NCBI RefSeq assembly: GCF_005239225.2 | Contig: NC_133286.1 | Span: 17,622,572-17,686,571, forward strand | Direction of reading: 5' to 3' | Length of the DNA: 64,000 nucleotides | Origin: Populus alba | Lineage: Eukaryota; Streptophyta; Magnoliopsida; Malpighiales; Salicaceae | Shown: piece after piece, positions 1-10,352 of the stretch | How the letters are laid out: each line of letters starts with the position of its first letter | How positions within the stretch are numbered: position 1 is the first letter of the stretch | Notes under the pieces: model-generated | What the model saw: the letters and a program-made list of their open reading frames with translations, nothing else | Told to the model about the DNA's origin: nothing | Database searches by the model: none | Translations under genes and position numbers: made by a program

Positions 1-260
1 ATCATCAACTCTACCAAAGAAGGATGGCTAAATCATAATGACAAGAAGGTTTCGACCTCGAGGATTCCATGAAGGAAGATCTTGTACTGAAGAAAATATT
101 GTGTACCTGGAGAAGATCAGAGTAAATGGCGCCTAACTATGAGGGGCCTTATGTGGTGAAGAAAAGAATTCTCAGGAGGAGCTTTGTTATTGTCTAGAAT
201 GGATGGAGAAGATCTAATTAGGCCCGTGATTCTGACTCTGTAAGGAAAATATTACGCTTG
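1..260 (+). pseudogene. 3' end of Ty3/gypsy (Tat/Ogre-like) pol, integrase C-terminal part, decayed
   Basis: Read across two or three frames, this stretch gives pieces typical of the very end of plant Ty3/gypsy polyproteins: a KKVRPREFHEGDLVLKK-like segment near 45-100, NYEGPYVVKK near 136-162, and MDGEDL..PV near 200-225, followed by a GKYYA-like end near 243-258. Frameshifts and in-frame stops (for example after the GPYVVKK piece) show that it is no longer translatable. The family assignment rests on my knowledge of the integrase tail of Tat/Ogre and Athila elements. Its position just upstream of a 3' untranslated array and an LTR, all on the same strand, supports it. The rest of pol lies outside the window. 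Confidence 0.8.
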
Positions 261-984
261 ATATATTTCGTAATTTCCAATCAATAAAATAAAGTTTGGC
301 CATGAATTCTCTCTGTAAAGAACTTTTTTCTTCATAAGCGCATGATCTCATAGCATTTGAAATATTTACTTAAATAAAACTCTTTTCTTACACATAACTA
401 AGGAATGACTCCATCAATTGAAGAGAACCAAACAAATTTTAAACCTAACAATATTGTACACCACACTGGGGGCAAGAAAAATGCACATAGAGGTCCATAG
501 TGAACCAAAGCCCAAAAAGGTTATCATCATAAAAACTTCTGAATTTTTTACGAGCATTGCTAATTGCATTAAAGGTTGTTGTTTTCATGAACAAAACCAA
601 AACTTTTGAATTTTCCTTTTAAAAAATAATAATAAGTACAATACTCAATGGAGCAAGAAAGGGCCCCATAAGGAACCAGAGAGGGTATGAAGCATATTTT
701 GGTTCATGAGAAAAGGTTGGACAAACAAATGGAAACAAGAGCTCGAAGAAGTTTACAACGAAAGGGGGACCTATGTTTCCAAGATAGGTAACAAAAAACA
801 TGCATGCTATATTGTCATAACACTAACCTGGCAGGAAAGGTGGGACGAAAGCCCAAATTAGTTCCAAGTTTTGGAAATCACTAAGAGATAGAATCTCAAA
901 TCAACGGAGCTACAAAAAGAATATGAATTATGAACCAGCACTATTTCACATCCTCGAGGTAAGATGTTTTCTTTTGAAGTTTGA
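261..984 (+). other. 3' untranslated region of the retroelement, unique part
   Basis: No coding signal was found. The stretch lies between the decayed pol end and the 66-bp repeat array and belongs to the long 3' untranslated region that Tat/Ogre elements are known to carry. Short open frames at 418-609 and 619-801 show no recognisable domain and are probably chance. Confidence 0.55.
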
Positions 985-2820
985 GAGGGGCTGGTCACTC
1001 GATTTTTGAGACCATTTCTTAGAAAAGCGTGGAGTTTTCTAAAGAATTTTAAAAGGGGCCGGTTACCTGATATTGAAACCGTTTCTTAGAAAAGCGTGGA
1101 TTTTTCTAAGAATTTCAAGATGGGCCGGTCACTTGATATTGAGGCTGTTTCTTAGAAAAGCGTGGAGTTTTCTAAGAATTTTAAGATGGGCAGGTCACCC
1201 GATATTGAGACCGTTTCTTAGAAAAGCGTGAGTTTTTCTAAGAATTTTTAGAGGGGCTGGTCACCTGACATTGAAACCGTTTCTTAGAAAAGCGTGGAGT
1301 TTTCTAAGAATTTTCAGATGGGCCGGTCACTCGTTTTTGAGACCGTTTCTTAGAAAAGCGTGGAGTTTTCTAAGATTTTTTAGAGGGGCCGGTCACCTGA
1401 CATTGAAACCGTTTCTTAGAAAAGCGTGGAGTTTTCTAAGAATTTTCAGATGGGCCAGTCACTTTTTGAGACCGTTTCTTAGAAAAGCGGGAGTTTTCTA
1501 AGTTTTTTTAGAGGGGCTGGTCACCTGACATTGAAACGTTTCTTAGAAAAGCGTGGAGTTTTCTAAGAATTTTCAGATGGGTCGGTCACTCATTTTTGAG
1601 ACCGTTTCTTAGAAAAGCGTGGAGTTTTCTAAGATTTTTTAGAGGGGCCGGTCACCTGACATTGAAACCGTTTCTTAGAAAAGCGTGGAGTTTTCTAAGA
1701 ATTTTCAGATGGGCCGGTCACTCGTTTTTGAGACCGTTTCTTAGAAAAGCGTGGAGTTTTCTAAGAATTTTAAAAGGGGCCGGTTACCTGATATTGAAAC
1801 CGTTTCTTAGAAAAGCGTGGATTTTTCTAAGAATTTCAAGATGGGCCGGTCACTTGATATTGAGGCTGTTTCTTAGAAAAGCGTGGAGTTTTCTAAGAAT
1901 TTTAAGATGGGCAGGTCACCCGATATTGAGACCGTTTCTTAGAAAAGCGTGGAGTTTTCTAAGAATTTTTAGAGGGGCTGGTCACCTGACATTGAAACCA
2001 TTTCTTAGAAAAGCGTGGAGTTTTCTAAGAATTTTCAGATGGGCCGGTCACTCGTTTTTGAGACCGTTTCTTAGAAAAGCGTGGAGTTTTCTAAGATTTT
2101 TTAGAGGGGCTGGTCACCTGACATTGAAACCGTTTCTTAGAAAAGCGTGGAGTTTTCTAAGAATTTTCAGATGGGCCGGTCACTCGTTTTTGAGACCGTT
2201 TCTTAGAAAAGCGTGGAGTTTTCTAAGAATTTTAAAAGGGGCCGGTTACCTGATATTGAAACTGTTTCTTAGAAAAGCGTGGAGTTTTCTAAGAATTTTA
2301 AGATGGGGCGGTCACCTGATATTGAGACCATCTCTTAGAAAAGCGTGGAGTTTTCTAAGAATTTTAAGATGGGCCGGTCACCCTATTTTGAGACCATTTT
2401 TAGAAAAGCGTGGAGTTTTCTAAGATTTTTTTAAGAGGGGCCGATGACCTGATATTGAAACTGTTTCTTAGAAAAGCGTGGAGTTTTCTAAGAATTTTAA
2501 GATGGGCCGGTCACTCGTTTTTAGACCATTTCTTAGAAAAGCGTGGAGTTTTCTAAGAATTTTAAAAGGGGTTGGTTACCTGATATTGAAACCGTTTCTT
2601 AGAAAAGCGTGGAGTTTTTTACGAATTTTAAGATAGGCCGGTCACCCAATATTGAGACCATTTTTTTTAGAAAAGCACGGAGTTTTCTAAGAATTTTAAG
2701 ATGGGTAGATCACCCATTATTGAGATCATTTCTTAGCAAAAGCATGGAGTGTTTTTCTAGAAATTTTAAGATAGGCAGATCACCTCATAGGGAGAACATT
2801 GTTTAAGAAAAGCACTGAGT
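985..2820 (+). repeat. Tandem array, 66-bp unit, about 28 copies, in retroelement 3' UTR
   Basis: I count about 28 copies of a unit built around TTTCTTAGAAAAGCGTGGAG, with an average step near 66 bp (first core near 1018, last near 2797). Each core is a perfect 10-bp inverted repeat (TCTTAGAAAA / TTTTCTAAGA) around an 8-base loop (GCGTGGAG). The rest of the unit varies as GGGGCCGGTCACC / GATGGGCCGGTCACTC types. Because 66 is divisible by 3, the array stays open in one frame for long stretches (1596-2423), giving a 22-residue repeat; I take this as an accident of unit length. A variant-order block recurs at about 721 bp and again at 462 bp (7 units), so larger segments have been copied. The copies at the right end are the most diverged. 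Variable tandem repeats in this position are described for Ogre elements. Confidence 0.95.
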
Positions 2821-2898
2821 TTTAGCTTGATCAGGCAATTTATCTTTTCAAAACTTACTACGCAAAGCACTTGACAAGTTTTGCTTCGTAAGCATTGT

Positions 2899-2912
2899 AA
2901 AGAGGGGGCATC
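2899..2912 (+). promoter_or_regulatory. Polypurine tract next to 3' LTR
   Basis: AAAGAGGGGGCATC lies directly before the TGTTGTTACCC start of the LTR. A purine run at this place primes plus-strand DNA synthesis in LTR retrotransposons. Confidence 0.75.
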
Positions 2913-3036
2913 TGTTGTTACCCAATTTCGGACCCCACGTGCTGGAGAGGGTATATCTCTTGAACAGAGTATAGGAGTTTAGCTCATGTTCGCTAAAAAC
3001 ATTTTGACGTACACCTTTAATAGGTCCTAGGGATCA

Positions 3037-3640
3037 TTGTTCTTAGTTCAAACTCTCAGTCATATCAGGATTCTCGGCATTCGTCGGTTTTTGAGTTAGA
3101 CCTGGAGATCCACATTACTGTCAGTTCCTGTTCTGTAAAAAGATTTTATCTGACTTCGACTCCTTCATCAAAGTTGTAGTCCTAGATGCATAGAATAATT
3201 TGAGCTTTTGAATCACTTGATTCCGATATCAGAGGCTCAAGATGTTCCCGTTTGAATATCTAACGTGAAGGTAGAGAATTCTGTCGCGGGAAGGATATTG
3301 ACCCAAGTATGTACTAAAAAAAAAACTCTATTGTTGGCCTAGTTTTTGTGATTTTTGTTCTTAGTTCAAACTCTCAGTCATATCAGGATTCTCGGCATTC
3401 GTCAGTTTTTGAGTTAGACCTGGAGATCCCTTTTGACCAACCACATTACTGTCAGTTCCTGTTTTGTAAAAAGATTTTATCTAACTTCGACTCCTTCATC
3501 AAAGTTGTAGTCCTAGATGCATAGAATAATTTTGGGTTTTGAATCACTTGATTCCGATATCAGAAGCTCAAGATATTCCCATTTGAATATCTAACGTGAA
3601 GGCAGAAAATTCTGCCGCGGGAAGGATAGAGCCCAAGTTC
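3037..3640 (+). repeat. Internal direct duplication in the LTR (two copies, about 318 bp apart)
   Basis: A block beginning TTGTTCTTAGTTCAAACTCT at about 3037 recurs from about 3355 and runs to the GCGGGAAGGAT end at about 3300 and 3630. The copies differ by scattered substitutions and a short insertion (CTTTTGACCAAC) in the second copy. Confidence 0.9.
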
Positions 3641-4090
3641 GCGGGGCTGATTCGAAGGATTTTTTTGGACCAAGGACTGAATCAAAAATTGTTAAAATGA
3701 GGGATTTAATTGAAGAGGGATATTGAAAGCTGGAGAGGGGGCTGGATCATCATAAATGACATGATTTTTCCCACACCGAAATAAGGAAAATGAGACTTTG
3801 CAGCTGCACCCTCCATCTGATTTCTTTCCTTTTTTCGTTGTCATCATGCCTGAATTTCGGAGCTGCAACCACGTTTTTTTCTTGCCTCATTTCAAATGGA
3901 GCAGCTGGTCCTATGGAAGGAAAGAAAACAGCCACACCCTCCTCTAAAACTAGAAAGAAATCAGACGTAAAGAACCAACATAAAGTCAGAATATTGCAGC
4001 TTCCTTTTGCGTTTTTTTACTGCAAATCAATAGGGATTTACGTCCTAGGATTAATGCATTGAATCCTTCTTATTTGGAGACATTTTAGAC

Positions 4091-4098
4091 TATATATA
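4091..4098 (+). promoter_or_regulatory. TATA box of LTR promoter
   Basis: TATATATAAG follows ATTTTAGAC. A purine-rich leader and a splice-donor-like site lie downstream, as expected for the LTR transcription start region. Confidence 0.6.
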
Positions 4099-5917
4099 AG
4101 CCCCTCTAATGACCTAACAGGGAAAAGCAAAGAGAGAGCAAAAACATAGCCGAAAGAGGGCAGAAACATAAAAGAAAAAAACGCAAGAGAGGCAGAGTAA
4201 AAAAACGCAGAATAAAGGGAGTTTCTTGTTTTGCGTTCTGGTAGCATCGTGAGGGAAGAAAAGAAGAAAAGACAAGACGGAGAGGGAGCTTTGCTGCTAA
4301 AGCTGGACAGCAACGTTTTGCTTGGTTTTATTTCATCCTCTGCAGAAAAGAAAACAGTGAGACCTGCAGGTAAGTCTTAACTTTCTTCTCCTTTGCTGCC
4401 TTTAAATCTGTTTGCACCTTTTTCTTTTCTCTTTGCTTTGCTTTGCACATTCGGTTTTTTTTTTTACTATGTACACAATGAACACTTGCCTTGTTTTGTT
4501 CCTGCCGTGGCTTTGAGTTTTTGATGAGTGACTATGTTAAGAGGGCTGGCTTTTGGTGTTCCGTTTTTTTTTTCTTTCTTTAGCTGTTTCAGATTTAAGG
4601 AACCGGGGAAGGGGGCTGTTGTTTCTTCATCATCAGCTCCTTTCTCTGTTCGGGTTTTTTTTCCTGCTTCTTGAGAGATTAGCCGGTCATGGTTTTGTTT
4701 TTTTCCTATATACGAATAAAGCATGCTTTCCCAGTTTCTGTTTTGTTTCTCTCTGTTGGCGTGGTGAAATGAATAAGGCAGTTCGTTTTTTAGGTGAGGA
4801 AATAATGGGGTTTGTGAGGCACGGACATAGGGGTTAGATTTCAAAATTTCAGTTCTAAAACTATGGCTCCCTCATACATACGGGTTTATTCCTTTCCAAT
4901 TACAAAAATTTAAGTTGATTTGGCTTTGATTGGGTTTTTGTTACGAATTTTTTCAAGCTTCTTGTAATGCTTATAATATGTATGATGGCTTGCTATTTTT
5001 CCATTTTGATGTTTACGTCTAATTGTGATGTTTGCGTTTCGACAAAAATATAAAAAATGTTTTTCTTGTGTGTTGCATACGGCCAATACCCTAACATGTT
5101 TTGAATTCTTTTTTATGTATGTATAAAAAAAAATATTTGAAGTTTCAAACAAAGGTGTTTTCGCATGGATTTCGTAAACACAACAAAAAAATTATTTTCT
5201 TGCATTTCTGGATTTTACAACATGTTTGTAAAACTCCAAAGGGTATTGGCCAATATTTCAAAAAAATATAAAAATCCTATTTTGGGGGGGAATTAATCTA
5301 TTATTCACCGCTAATGTTTGGATAAAGAAATCCTTAAAGGACGAATATCCAAAATATTATTGGGAGTAATAAATCTGCACACACATTCGTGAAAGAAGCC
5401 TTGATTATAATCGAAAACATTTCAAAAATTTTCTTACTCCACGGTTTACGAGCCGTGAGAGTATAAAATATAAAAAAATATAGGTTTTTTTTTGTAGTGC
5501 CCTAGATTTCTAAATTTGTTTTCTCATTTCCTTGCGATTTACGAGTCGCAAACTCTTGAAATACTAAAGGGGAAAATGAGCTTTCAAAGCACATGGAATC
5601 TCCTTGGATTTCTATCCAAATAAATTTTATTTGAATCAAACCTAGGAAAATTGATGGGATTAGAAAAACACCAACACCATAGCAATTATAGAGCAAACCA
5701 AACATCAAGCAGCTTACCTTAGGTAGGGCGTACTAGGGGTGCTAATACCTTCCCTTTACGCAACCAGTCCCTTGCTTTAGAATCTCTGAAAGACCAGTTA
5801 GGGTTCCTAGTGACCAAAATACTAGGTGGCGACTCCTTCACAAAAATACAAAAGACCCTGAAATCAATCGAAAGTCGCCACGACGCCGCGCTCCGCCGCG
5901 AGGGTGCGACAATCTAA

Positions 5918-6345
5918 TCAAGGTTTAAAATTAAACCATTTTGAAGTTACCTCGACTTTAGTTAGTTGATTTGGTCGATTCAAAAGCAACCAAACCGACG
6001 GTAAAAAAAAATATTGAAAAAGAAATTGAGAGATAAATAATAAAATTGGTAGGAAAAAAGAACCTTGACTTAATATTTTGCCTAACTTAGGTTTAAAATT
6101 AAATTTTGTAGAAGTTTTCTTGATATGACCCAGTCGACTTGGCAGGATAAAAAACAACCCAATAGTTTAGAAAAAAAAATAAGGACAATTTAAAAAAAAA
6201 TAATGAAATTAAAAGAAAAAAGTCTCAATCCAACTCTTTATCTAATCTAAGTTTAAAATCAAACAGGAAGAAAATTGCCTTAACATAATCTAGCCAACTT
6301 GATTGGTCCAAAAAACAAGCAACTGTTAATAATAATCTAAGGATA
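5918..6345 (+). repeat. Three imperfect direct repeats of about 160 bp
   Basis: Each unit starts with a (G/A)GTTTAAAAT(T/C)AAA phrase (about 5921, 6088, 6247). It continues with a gaagtt...ttgattGGTC-like part and ends in an A-rich tail. The units are strongly diverged and the third is shortened. They begin just after the LTR end. Confidence 0.6.
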
Positions 6346-6916
6346 AAATGGAGAAGAAAAGGAAGAAACTCAAATAAAAAAAAAAGGAGGAATGGAAAGG
6401 AAGGAAGGGGAAAAGGGGGTTGGGGGGTGTGAATTAAAAAAGAAGTCAAATTAGGCTATATAATGGTCTAATTGGATGAAAAAAAAGTTTAGAAATTAAA
6501 AAATAAAAGAAGAAAAGAAGAGTTGAGATGCTTAGTGCTTCAATTTTTTATATTAACAATAAATACTATAACGTTTTCAAATGTTTTAGATATAAAAGGT
6601 AAAAATAATCGTGTTATGAATTACATAAATCTTTTTATGATGTAATCAATATCAATTAGAAATGTTATAGCTTCATCTAACAGTATCAACTCATATCAAT
6701 TAAATAAATCGAACCATAAGTTGATTGTATAAACGACGAAGTCCTCGCACAGCTAACAGTACTATACGGTTTTAAGAAATACTATTGCTCGAACAAGCAA
6801 CTTATGTCCGTAAACATATTGGATAATTCATATCCGAAAACAAACATCTATTCGGAAAGTATAACATGGCAATCTTCGAAGACCGCAATAGCAACTTGTC
6901 TCTCTAGCTATCATCC
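6346..6916. other. AT-rich stretch, no gene seen
   Basis: A-rich and purine-rich sequence. The open frame at 6804-7043 has no recognisable domain and overlaps the proposed last exon of A1 on the other strand. Confidence 0.5.
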
Positions 6917-7590
6917 TCAAGGAAGCAGACTTTTCCTGCAAACAACATTTAAGAGTACAGTATTATCTCTTGTTCGGATCAACCACACAATTCTCAAAAG
7001 CTGCGAAAAACACACACTGTTTCTAGCTCAATCTACCATATAACCTTGAAATGTCCAAACATATACCCATGATCACTCCTGTATATCAACAACAAATTAA
7101 ATAAGAGAAGAAGATTCGAAAAACCAACCTGAGAGAGCAAGTAAGATCAGCAGCTTTAGCGAAGTCATTCTCTTGTCTTGCTTGCAAGATTTTGAGCATG
7201 ATATCGAGACGAAGTTGATTGTTGTCGCTTGCCTGAGATACAAGTTCAGTCTCCCTTTTGAGCTCATCACATTCTGATTCTATCTCTTCAAATCTTTCTC
7301 TTATTTCCCTTTGCCCTTGTCGGATGCATTGTTGCTGCTTCCTAATCCCTGCCATCTCTGCTCTCAGTCTGTTTATTTTTCTATCTACCCTTCTTTTCTG
7401 GGAATTACGTGTTGAACAAATAAACATATTAATCATAAGAGGGGAAAAATCAATATTAATTGGAATCTCAAGAACAAAGATTGCAACAACGAATACATAA
7501 TTATAAAAGTAGTGATACCTCACAACTCCCAGAACGCCTCATCATAATTGATTTTCGCTGCCAGTACTTGCTTGATGCAATGATAATCAT
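6917..7590 (-). CDS. A1: small coiled-coil protein, family A (3 exons)
   Basis: I do not recognise a named family. Proposed exons on the minus strand: 7590-7519 (ATG, 24 codons, phase 0 end), 7397-7129 (phase 2 end) and 6935-6917 (stop), about 119 aa. Exon 1 encodes a basic stretch (KYWQRKSIMMRRSGSCE). Exon 2 starts KRRVDRKINRLRAEM and continues as a charged heptad-rich coiled coil (IRERFEEIESECDELKRET), then the family signature NQLRLDIMLKILQARQEND. The same order and the same phase-2 donor after the LR residues occur in A2 and A3, which is the main evidence that it is a gene. No signal peptide or membrane segment is seen. The last exon (RKSLLP then stop) is the weakest part, because A2 and A3 share a RELM start that is missing here. 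Role unknown; dimerisation through the coiled coil is inferred. Confidence 0.7.
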
Positions 7591-8329
7591 CTCTTGTAAG
7601 AACTAGCATTTTATATACCGAGAACATGCACGATCCCGCAAAACAAGTTATATTCTTTTGCTGCTGACAAGTTCCGATTGGACAAAAGACTTGAAGTGCT
7701 GATTAAGTAGAGTAGTCTTCGGGCAAAAGTTTGATGGTGAGTGCAAGATATAATCAATTTCGCACGATGTGTCAATATTAAGCTTCTGGGCATCGCCGGG
7801 TATCCCTCGATTCATTTCAATATTTGAATGACAAGATTCCGCGATTTGATCGTTTCAAATTAATTTAGCACTTGTGACATACGATTCTAGATAAGAATAT
7901 CCTTCTGGTCGGATCATAATTATAACGAAAGTACTGTGAAAAACATAACGCGTTTTGTCTGGCATCGAATCAATCTTTCTATAAATTATTTTTTTATTTA
8001 AGAAAACATTTTAAAGTTTTGTATCGACTTGTATATATCTAATCAATCTTTCCAATTTTTCTCCCGAATATCTTTGAAATTATTTCAATGAATTGTCTAC
8101 CTTTTTCCTTTTCTGAAAAGTTTCAAATTTTTTTATCCAAATTAGTTCAGATAATTAGACTTATTCGAAAATTTTAACAGTGTTCACCCCTATTATAGTG
8201 TTTATTTTATTTGTAGAATTGCATACTGTTCAAGAATATATTGAAATCTTCCTCCCTTATTTTAGAACCGGCCCACAAGCAATTCCCAGAGCGTGTTACG
8301 GCTCCTTTCGCAATATAAGTTCTATTTAT

Positions 8330-8710
8330 GTATTTTAAAAATATTTTTTAAAAAATTTAAAATTTTATTATTTTTTTGTTTTAAATTAATATTCTTTTAT
8401 GTTTTTAGATCATTTTGATGCATTATTATAAAAATTATTTTTTAAAAAAAATAAAAAAATATTATTTTAATACAAAAAAACACTTTGACAAGTAACAATA
8501 ACCGCATTTCCAAACAGATTATAACTGCAATATATTTAATATTATGATAAAAATGATTTTTTAAAATATATTTTTTTAAGATATATAAATATAATTTTTT
8601 TTATATTAATATATTAAAATAATCTAAAAAATTAATTTTATGTAAAACAAAAATTTTATAATTTTATAAAACATGATTTTTATCTTAAAAACTTTAAAAT
8701 TCCTCGGAGA
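8330..8710. repeat. AT-rich MITE-like dispersed repeat, two head-to-head copies
   Basis: Contains GATCATTTTGATGCATTATTATAAAAATTATTTTTTAAAAAA followed by AAACACTTTGACAAGTAACA (forward copy), then a similar sequence in reverse ending near 8710. The same word order recurs at 35690-35880, 41560-41740, 51840-51965 (reverse) and 52960-53140 (reverse), so this is a family. I remember similar elements as very common in poplar, but I cannot name it. Confidence 0.55.
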
Positions 8711-8819
8711 TGCTTAACCCGGTACCCATTATTTAAGTTTATATTAGTTTGTATGTTTGTGATATGTCTTGTGGAACCAAAATTTTCTTAAACATAAAAA
8801 AATATAGTTATTTTAAATT

Positions 8820-8824
<5 letters not shown>

Positions 8825-8858
<34 letters not shown>
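8825..8858. repeat. TA microsatellite
   Basis: About 17 TA units in a row. Confidence 0.95.
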
Positions 8859-8859
<1 letters not shown>

Positions 8860-9838
8860 CAGTTAACACAAATTTTTATCTGGAATTATTGTTTCTCTTA
8901 AAACAAAAATATTTTATGATTGTCAAAGCAAGTTGATAAAAAAAATCAATATAATATGTCCATAATTTATATATGATTGAAAGCTAAAAAAATTATAAAT
9001 ATATTAAAATTAAAAGTTTAAGAATAAAAAATAATTTGAATTAAATTTTCATGAACAATTTATTTTTTAGTATTGTTATTTTCATATCAGATATAAATTA
9101 ATTAAAAAAATTATAAATAAGAATCTGGCTTAATATCTGTCATCGCATGTAATTGATAGGAGCGCTACAATAACTATGAGGATCTAATTAGGACGGTCTC
9201 TTACATGAACAAACTCAATTTCAAACAAAAATCGAAAATTGAACCCTTGATCGCCACTTCCAAGGAGCCAGATACCCATTGACATGAATTTGCAGTGAAC
9301 CCCACATATTTGAATGAAACTTGTGGTAAAAGAAAATTGTGATCATAAGGACGTGGTGCCGTTGCTTTTATACACAATCCAAACAAAGTGATAAACCCTA
9401 ACAATTTAAGCTAAAATGGTGTTTCGATCTGATATATGATCTAACTAACTTGACCGCTTCTTAGTTGTCATATATTAACTTTTGACAGCGAAAACAGATA
9501 GTAGAGAGGACTGACTTGAGCTTTTAATTCCTTTTCCGCTAACCACTATGCGCTCTTGCTCCAGATTGAGGCAAATATAGATGTTAAAAAAGAAATCTGT
9601 TACTTACAGTCTGAAAATAAGTAAATATCCATGTAGAATCTGAAATAAAAGTTCATTGTGAGGAACTTTCCCAGCACAAGCACCTCAGGTTAGAACTTGT
9701 AATCCCTTGTTCTTCTTTTTTAGTTTCTATGGAGACGTATTGTTAGCTTCTTGCAATGAATACTGCAAGAAATGAAGAATATTTACCAGGAAGGAGTTAT
9801 TTAACTTGCATGAGTCTGCGTTGTTCTCTAGATTATGT

Positions 9839-10352
9839 ATGCGAAACGCCAAAAATCAGGAGTTATTACAAAACATGTCGAATGAATCAATATTATCTCT
9901 GTCAGAGATGCAACCTGTCAATTCATCCTGGGCCATTGAAACAAACACCAACAATACCAAAATCATCAATTTGCAAATACATAAAAAAAAATTTCAAAAT
10001 GCCATTTTTCTCAACTTTAATAATGTATACCTGTATATCTTCTGATGTGTTTCCTGAACAGGATTTGGACTTCAAAATGAACCGCAATGAATTGGAGAGT
10101 GATTCGTTAATGCTCGAACATACAATTGGAGCTTGTATCACAGGGCCCTTCGGGGGTTTCTGCTTAACCTTCCTGATTAGCATGCTTAAGCATTTGAGAG
10201 CAGCAGACGTCATTAACGTGGTGCTGGTGGTCATAATTGGCTTGGCGAAAACATATTTTCTCCTAGTTGCTTTTTTATGCTCCTTTCGTCTGTTCAAAGA
10301 GATTGTGGAACGGAGGAAGGTGGCTGTTGCTCCAGAGCCAATCGCTGCATAA
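9839..10352 (+). CDS. Small protein with two predicted membrane segments (unrecognised)
   Basis: A continuous frame 9756-10352 (198 aa) ends in a clear hydrophobic hairpin: a segment near 10128-10185 (GACITGPFGGFCLTFLISML) and another near 10206-10285 (VINVVLVVIIGLA through FLLVAFLCSF), then a charged tail. Its N-terminal part is Cys-rich and protein-unlike. A spliced model is more natural: an ATG at 9839 in another frame (MRNAKNQELLQNMSNE..., through SLSEMQP) with a donor at 9917 (GTCAAT) and an acceptor before 10062 (CCTGAACAG), joining in phase 0 to DLDFKMNRNELESDS and the membrane hairpin. This gives 123 aa. The 145-bp intron has a reasonable plant size. Both models share the same C-terminus. 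I do not recognise the family; a small membrane protein of unknown role is all the sequence supports. It is followed by POLH in convergent orientation. Confidence 0.5.

Larger units (their letters stand above)
2913..5911 (+). mobile_element. 3' LTR of the Tat/Ogre-like retrotransposon (about 3.0 kb)
   Basis: The left end is TGTTGTTACCCAATTTCGGA immediately after a polypurine tract. The right end is placed at ...GAGGGTGCGACA (5911), giving the usual TG...CA borders and 2999 bp. Inside lie phrases typical of such LTRs (AAGGACTGAATC, GAGGGATTTAATTGAAG near 3675-3720), a TATA box at 4091, purine-rich leader sequence downstream of it, and a GACCTGCAGGTAAGT splice-donor-like site near 4362-4376. 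ATCTA follows the end as a possible target-site copy, but the 5' end of the element is outside the window, so this cannot be tested here. The open frames inside (3750-4844) show no domain and are ignored. Confidence 0.8.
7591..9838. other. Intergenic, AT-rich repeats
   Basis: 7591-8270 is the upstream region of A1, in which I see no clear TATA box. 8330-8710 is repeat-like and 8825-8858 is a TA run. The antisense open frame at 9201-9404 has no recognisable domain. Confidence 0.5.

Noticed and set aside
1596..2423. 275-aa open frame as a real repeat protein gene
   Set aside because: It is explained by a 66-bp tandem repeat without stops. Neighbouring parts of the array are broken by frame-changing indels, and no promoter or start context is seen.
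985..2820. CRISPR-like array: regular palindromic repeats with variable parts
   Set aside because: The genome is clearly eukaryotic. The variable parts are related variants, not unique spacers, and the array lies in a retroelement 3' UTR.
3750..4844. Several open frames on both strands inside the LTR
   Set aside because: No domains; they overlap each other and lie in LTR promoter and leader sequence.
9201..9404. 67-aa minus-strand frame
   Set aside because: The composition is passable, but there are no domain, promoter or exon partners.
9923..10297. 124-aa minus-strand frame
   Set aside because: It is the antisense of the membrane-hairpin coding region, which has the better protein features.
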